Source of the DNA: Lycium barbarum
Taxonomy: Eukaryota; Streptophyta; Magnoliopsida; Solanales; Solanaceae
Direction: 5' to 3'
NCBI RefSeq assembly: GCF_019175385.1
Contig: NC_083345.1
Location: forward strand, 7,975,205-8,039,204
Length of the DNA: 64,000 nucleotides
The translations under genes and the position numbers were made by a program. Positions 59,701 to 64,000 of the stretch are shown piece after piece; the first letter of the stretch is position 1; each line of letters begins with the position of its first letter. The notes beneath the pieces are model-generated. The model was given only the letters and a program-made list of their open reading frames with translations. It was not told the origin of the DNA and did not search any database.

Positions 59701-60475
59701 TGGTGTTATGATTGGATAAGAGTGTGAAAATTTTCAGTATATCTGATGGTAGTTTTGAATTTTGAGAGGCTTGTGCAGCTTTCATGTGCTATATCTGTTG
59801 TTAATTTGTCTCCTTTTAACACGATTGCATTTTTCAATATATTATATGATGGAATTTGAATGTTTAAGGTGTTAATTTGACAGCTATCATTTTTGCTTGT
59901 GCTCGTGGTCTGATTGATTAATGCTCAGATGGTGCATATGCTTGGCCATTATGTCTCGTTAACCCCTTATTAATGTGCTTGTTCTCTTTTACTTAGTCTC
60001 TTACAGTGATCTAGTAAGGTGTTTTTCACTGGATTAGTTCAAGCCCAGATTCTCCTCTCGTTTCGGTTCTTCATAAGGTGTTTCATTTGGAAAAGAATCA
60101 GAATGCTGCTGATGATTATCATGGAGCCTTTCTTGTATTGCTGCTAGCTATCTGCTTCTTACATTAGTGGAGCTGAGATCTTTGAAGTTATTTGTCTAGT
60201 ACCTGTGCTTGAATGAATGAGCTTGTATATTATGCTATATGCTTGAATATTTTAAAGTTTGTAGCTTTATTCTCTACTATGTTTTATTTTCTACTGTATG
60301 AGCAGTTGGATTTCCAAATCAAACTTGAATAAAAAGTTGTGGTGTTATCAGGATAGTAGCTAACTCTATTTCTATGTTTTTCATTATGCAGCCAAGTGAT
60401 GCGGCTAGTGGATCCCTTTCGCCCATGGATGCACGAAGATCATTCGGTGATAGTAATCCTAGTGACAACCGTTGA
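56754..60475 (+). CDS. Transposase_24 (Ptta/En/Spm), TNP1/TNPA-like protein of the CACTA element
   Basis: Seven exons: join(56754..57234, 57331..57572, 57680..57892, 57977..58069, 58149..58241, 58445..58798, 60392..60475), 519 aa, with all phases closing. Exon 1 encodes a Ser/Pro/Gln-rich arm with a 20-residue unit S-V-H-S-T-S-x-L-A-S-T-D-Q-D repeated in tandem. Exons 3-6 match the Transposase_24 domain (P-H-T-G-G-S-K, then G-Q-R-P-G-R-A-Q, then A-T-H-K-N-Q-D-G). The nearest acceptor for exon 5 (58139) would bring in a TAG at 58146-58148. The next AG, formed by that TAG itself, keeps the frame open, so I use 58149. The last intron (58799-60391) is unusually long and holds a captured host exon. 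Known role: binding of subterminal repeats to assist TNP2. Confidence 0.82.
59330..59629 (+). pseudogene. Captured exon of a pentatricopeptide-repeat gene (EMB976/At5g27270-like)
   Basis: One frame reads R-R-N-Q-G-S-Q-A-L-T-P-K-W-I-K-R-T, then E-Q-V-V-Q-Y-L-E-D-D-R-N-G-H, then G-K-H-V-V-A-A-I-K. After a TAA at about 59485 it continues S-F-V-T-K-L-S-F-R-E-M-C, then W-R-Q-V-R-D-F-F-A-W-M-K-L-Q. I recognise this as the N-terminal exon of the plastid PPR protein related to Arabidopsis EMB976. It stops exactly at a GT donor (ACAG|GTGAGT, 59629/59630), so genomic DNA, not a transcript, was copied. It lies in sense orientation in the last intron of the TNP1-like gene. Family assignment is from memory. 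Confidence 0.7.
59630..60391 (+). other. Remainder of the long CACTA intron
   Basis: Noncoding. The part just after the captured exon may be intron sequence of the same donor gene. I see no further exon. Confidence 0.4.
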
Positions 60476-60800
60476 TTTCATTGTATTGTTTGGTAGGAAC
60501 GGATGTTAGAACGCTGGAGTGAATGTATTGTGTTTAAATTTAGTTTTTGAGTGATCTGATAATGCTACTTAAATTTTTAGTTTAAAAAACTAATGGTACT
60601 TTATGATAACATTTGTGATTTTACGATATGTTATCGATATCTCTTAAAGTTTTAACGTTTTTTTGCTTTGATTATGATTTCCAGCTTAATTAGTGATTTT
60701 GTGATCGATAATATATAAATTAAAAAATTCAATGAATTGCTGGGGGATATGAGATTGCCAGGACCTTTAAATATAAGCTAATTTAAAAAATATATATATA
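60476..60800 (+). other. 3' untranslated region of the TNP1-like gene
   Basis: AT-rich sequence between the last stop codon and the right subterminal repeats. Confidence 0.5.
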
Positions 60801-61064
60801 TGTATTGCGGAGGTTCTAAACCGCCGCAATCTGTAATTGAGAATTATTTTTTAAAAGATTAAATTTTAAAATTACGGGGGTCAACTGTCGTAAAATAACC
60901 GCCGCAAATTAGTTCTGGCGGTCAGCAAAAAACCGCCGCTAATTGATTGCGACAGCTGTTATTGTGGGGGGTTTTGGCAACTGCCGCAACAACACAGTGC
61001 GGGGGCTTTAAACCGCCGCAAACCTTAAAAATAACCCCCGCAATTTAAGCGTTTTTTTGTAGTG
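60801..61064. repeat. CACTA right terminus and subterminal repeats
   Basis: Many TTGCGG, AACCGCCGC and GCGGGGG motifs in both orientations. It ends GTTTTTTTGTAGTG. Confidence 0.88.
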
Positions 61065-61067
61065 GCT

Positions 61068-62701
61068 CCTGAGCGAAATTCAGATGAGGAGCAAGAGCGG
61101 CTGCGGCTGCAAAAGATGGAGATAGCTGCAATCCGCTTCCCCCATGAAGGGTGCCGAAAGTACTATGTAAAAGGGGCCACTACAGTCAGCGGGGGTAATC
61201 TGAGGAGAAACATTTAGGAAGATGAACAAATCAGTATGAGCGGCTTAGAGAGCTACCCTCGGATTACTGATCTCATCCAGCACTATCATCTTGAGGCATT
61301 CATACAGCCTCCAGGGGATTATTGCCTGACCATGGTTCGGGAATTCTATGCTACTTACAGAGTAATGCTCGAGCAGCGGCACAAGAACAAGAAAGGTTTG
61401 AAAGCCGCCCCTCCATTAGACACAGTGTATGTTCGGGGTGTCCATGTTGACATCTTTGCCCGCACAATCAACAGGTTTTATTTTGGTGATGACTTCATGG
61501 CACCGACCACAATGGAATATGATGATAAATTTGAAAGAAGGGCTAAGCAATTTGTATGGGAATGGTTTGCGATGGTGATGGCTAGAGGGCCGGCGGACCA
61601 GACCCCATGGGTGAGAAACTTGGCCGCCAAAATCCATTAGGCAGATATCAGCTTGGAAGCTAAATTTTGGTGGAATTTCATCATATATCGGGTTCTGCCC
61701 ACGGGAGCAGATAACATAGTCACGTCGAACAGAGCAGTGGTTGTGGCTGCTATGCTAACCAGGTACCCAATGAACTTGGGTGATCTGATCAGTAGAGCCA
61801 TTCGGGCACCCGTACCACAGGAGACGACAACCTTGATATTCCCGTGCCTTATCACGCAGTTATGTAGGTTTGCCTAGGTGAGGCACATTGATACATTTGC
61901 AGCTACTCTCCCCACAACAAAGGTGAGTGATATCACCCGGACTAGGGATGAGACCCTCCGTACATCTCAGGCCACCAGTGCTTCTTTGCTAGATCTCATG
62001 GGTGAGCAGGCTGAGCATGTCATTGATTCAGTCTCTCAGGGCACAGTTGATATAGGCACGGAAGGATTGTCCACAACAGAGGCCTCCACACCATCTGTAA
62101 CTGATGCTACCCCTTCTACAGAGGCACTACCTCAGCCTGCTGTTCCATCTGCATCTCCTATTCCTCTGACAGCCGCAGCATCAGCTTCCGAGGATCTCTT
62201 TGTCCTCAACAGAGCCGACTTCAGAGAGTTTGCAATCAAGGCAGAGCGTGCTGATCAGCAGGTGACCCGGATATTACAGCAGTTGGGTAGGTTTGTCCGG
62301 AAAGAGATTGCACCGGAGTTGGAGCCTCTTCAGGAGGCTATGGAGAGGCATCATGCTAGAGTCAATGCACGACTTGACAGTTTAGAGATGCGGATACTCA
62401 CTATTGAGAAGAAGAGTGAGTCTGGTACTTCGGGAGATTTTGAAGACCGAGCTTGACCAGCTCCGAGCTGAGATTGTGGCCCTTCGGACGAGAGAGCAGG
62501 TTATTGTGGAAGACCCGACACCACCTGCACCAGTTGCCAGCATTTTCGATTTGATCCGAGTAGTTGACTTGGTGACTGAGGATGAGCCTAAGGAGAGTCG
62601 CAAAAGAAAGAGGCCTGTCACATTGGCTGATGATGAGGATGAAGAAGAGGACAATGAGGATGAAGACCTTGAGCTTCGGGAGGGTATTCGGCGGTCGCGC
62701 C
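61068..62701 (+). pseudogene. Athila-like ORF2, 3' part ('putative plant transposon protein' domain)
   Basis: Continues in frame from codon 85 of the piece at 50427-50681. The globular region (about 61240-61860) matches the plant-retroelement domain annotated as 'putative plant transposon protein' (R-E-F-Y-A, V-R-G-V-x-V-D, I-N-R-F-Y). It is followed by a Ser/Thr-rich linker and a coiled-coil-like Glu/Arg-rich segment (about 62220-62430). Stops are TAG at 61215, 61638 and 61875, each plausibly from CAG. A frameshift near 62430-62440 moves the acidic E-D-E-E-E-D-N-E-D tail (about 62630-62670) into another frame. The protein's function is unknown. The end is cut by the next LTR. Confidence 0.8.
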
Positions 62702-64000
62702 TGTTGACACCCAATTTTGTCCCTCTTTTATTTAATTTACTCGGGTTTCTGAATTTACTAATGATCTAAATTCTTTATTTTTTCACAATATTTTATTGCT
62801 ACTACTATTAATATCACTACTTTTATTTTCAACATTACAAGTATTACTTTACCACAAATTTGAAATGATTCGTCATTATTTCATTTTTTTTAGGGTTTGG
62901 ACTCGTTAAATTAATTACAAGACAACACTTTGTAAAATATTTATTTTTTTACATACTAATTATTTATTGTCTTTACATTATATTTTACCAGTTAATAAAT
63001 TAGAAGCTCAAAAAATAATTAAATAGAGGAGGAAGGACTAACAATCTTCAGCCAAATTGATGGCTTAAAATACAAATACAATGTTATTCCCCTACTCAAA
63101 TAATCAGCCCACATTATTTCCCTACCAGCCCATTACCTAAATCTACCCGGTCTAGCCCAACAATTTTTACCCGACCCGGTCCAATTCCCCCCTAAACCTT
63201 GTTGCACCCCATTTTTTACCAAAGGCTAAACAAAGCACAACTTATGGAGCTCTGAAATAATTAATTATGTACAGAGTCGCCACCTAGCATTTAAGGTATA
63301 CTAGGGTACCTATAAATTATTAATATATGCAGCTTAACATGGTCTACGAAAATAAGTGAGATTCTAGGTAAGGGCTCAAATTATTCCGAAGAGAAGGTGT
63401 TAGGCATCCTTCAGAATCCACAAATGTGGTTCCCGGCTGGACCAATTTAACTATTCGAGGGATGTGTAAAAGACTTGATTATTACTTACAAAAATTAGTA
63501 GAATTTAGACTAAAGAATAACTAATATGACTATTCACATAAATAATCGTGCAATATGTATTTTTTACATATGTGATATAATAATTACCTTTTAAAAAAAA
63601 AGGTTATGTGCAACTTAGAAACTTGGGTATGTGACAAAGGTATAAAAAGAAAATGGATATGAAATTATTTTGCACTCGAAGTGAGTTAACTAATTTAACT
63701 AGATAAGTATGTACGCCTAATCAATTAATTATGAGAGTACATTCTAAAGCCTAAATATTGAGGCAAATCACCCTATTTATTCACTTAAGTGTGCTAAGCT
63801 ATTGAATTAAAACTCTAGCGAAACATGATAACTATCAGAATATTAACTACAAAAATAATAACTGTCTAATATTAATTTATCTAAAACACATAAAATTTAA
63901 ATCACCTAAGCAGATCATAAATAAATACCACAAGCCTACACCCTAAAAAGTAAAGTTTCACTATATTTTATGCTTGCATAATTTAAGAATGTAAAAAAAT
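62702..64000 (+). mobile_element. LTR of a further retrotransposon, running off the window
   Basis: Begins TGTTGACACCCAATTTTGTC right after ORF2 coding sequence. It contains ACAGAGTCGCCACCTAGCAT and GATTCTAGGTAAGGGCTCA, words typical of long LTRs of Solanaceae Ty3/gypsy elements. No coding region lies before the window end, so its lineage is not determined. Confidence 0.6.

Larger units (their letters stand above)
50682..61064 (+). mobile_element. CACTA (En/Spm) transposon, 10.4 kb
   Basis: The termini are CACTACAAAAAAATGCTTAA on the left and, reverse-complemented, CACTACAAAAAAACGCTTAA on the right. They are flanked by the same 3-bp target site GCT (50679-50681 and 61065-61067), the CACTA signature. 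GCGGGGGTT/AACCGCCGC motifs crowd both subterminal regions. It carries a TNP2-like gene, a Transposase_24/TNP1-like gene and a captured host exon, all on the + strand. It inserted into ORF2 of the Athila-like element; removing it with one GCT restores an open frame across the junction. Confidence 0.95.
44185..62701 (+). mobile_element. Decayed Athila-like Ty3/gypsy element, split by a CACTA transposon
   Basis: Order on the + strand: 5'-truncated LTR piece (44185-44430), gag-pol remnant (44431-48817), noncoding spacer (48818-50426) and a second ORF (50427-50681, resuming 61068-62701). The protease (D-x-R-A-S-I-N where family members have D-x-G-A-S-I-N), the RT style (M-D-D-F-S-V) and a separate downstream ORF fit the Athila/Tat branch. 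Its own 3' LTR is not in the window; sequence passes into another LTR at 62702. Many stop codons show it is old. Confidence 0.85.

Overview
This is nuclear DNA of a flowering plant, most likely a member of the Solanaceae. Evidence: AT-rich sequence with GT..AG introns; a 2-oxoglutarate-dependent dioxygenase of the ACC-oxidase-homolog (E8-like) group; an S-protein homolog; SINE tails resembling the tobacco TS family with a matching RTE-type LINE; and many small MITEs with families I recognise from nightshades. I cannot name the genus. There are no operons, CRISPR arrays or rRNA genes.

Host genes are few. A three-exon dioxygenase gene (39-1983) looks intact but has an odd C-terminal tail. A truncated, frameshifted paralog lies at 34874-35898, and the 3' flank of a third copy, without its gene body, lies at about 6880-7290. 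So this was a small tandem cluster that has been broken up. A 74-residue secreted cysteine-rich peptide is encoded at 24332-24556 (minus). An S-protein homolog at 28495-28944 carries one premature TGA, with recognisable family sequence beyond it. Short exon fragments of other genes occur near 5.7 kb, 39.4 kb (PRORP-like nuclease motif) and 40.2 kb.

The rest is mostly nested transposons whose order can be read from target-site duplications (TSDs). (1) 7528-22322 is a Mutator-like element (MULE) with about 85-bp inverted ends and a perfect 9-bp TSD, itself inserted at the end of a Stowaway-type MITE. Its transposase gene is interrupted by a 10.8-kb Ty3/gypsy chromovirus (10378-21208; 2.8-kb LTRs, 5-bp TSD GAACT, tRNA-iMet-type primer site, gag-pol in one frame with two stop codons). 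(2) 44185-62701 is a decayed Athila-like Ty3/gypsy element (gag-pol plus a downstream second ORF). That second ORF is interrupted by a 10.4-kb CACTA element (50682-61064, TSD GCT). The CACTA element has a TNP2-like transposase gene with a single nonsense codon, a seven-exon Transposase_24/TNP1-like gene that can be read intact, and a captured exon of a pentatricopeptide-repeat host gene in that gene's last intron. (3) A further LTR starts at 62702 and runs off the window.

Around these are a solo LTR of the Athila-like family (36840-38037, TSD TGCAG), hAT, Tourist and Stowaway-type MITEs with recognisable TSDs, SINE/LINE tails, and an inverted-repeat element (42640-44184) filled with degenerate C-rich and AAGTAGTCACTTT-like arrays. 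I found no new biochemical system. The most interesting items are the gene capture inside the CACTA element, the single-stop lesions in otherwise conserved frames, the palindrome-rich arrays in two retroelements, and the secreted cysteine-rich peptide.
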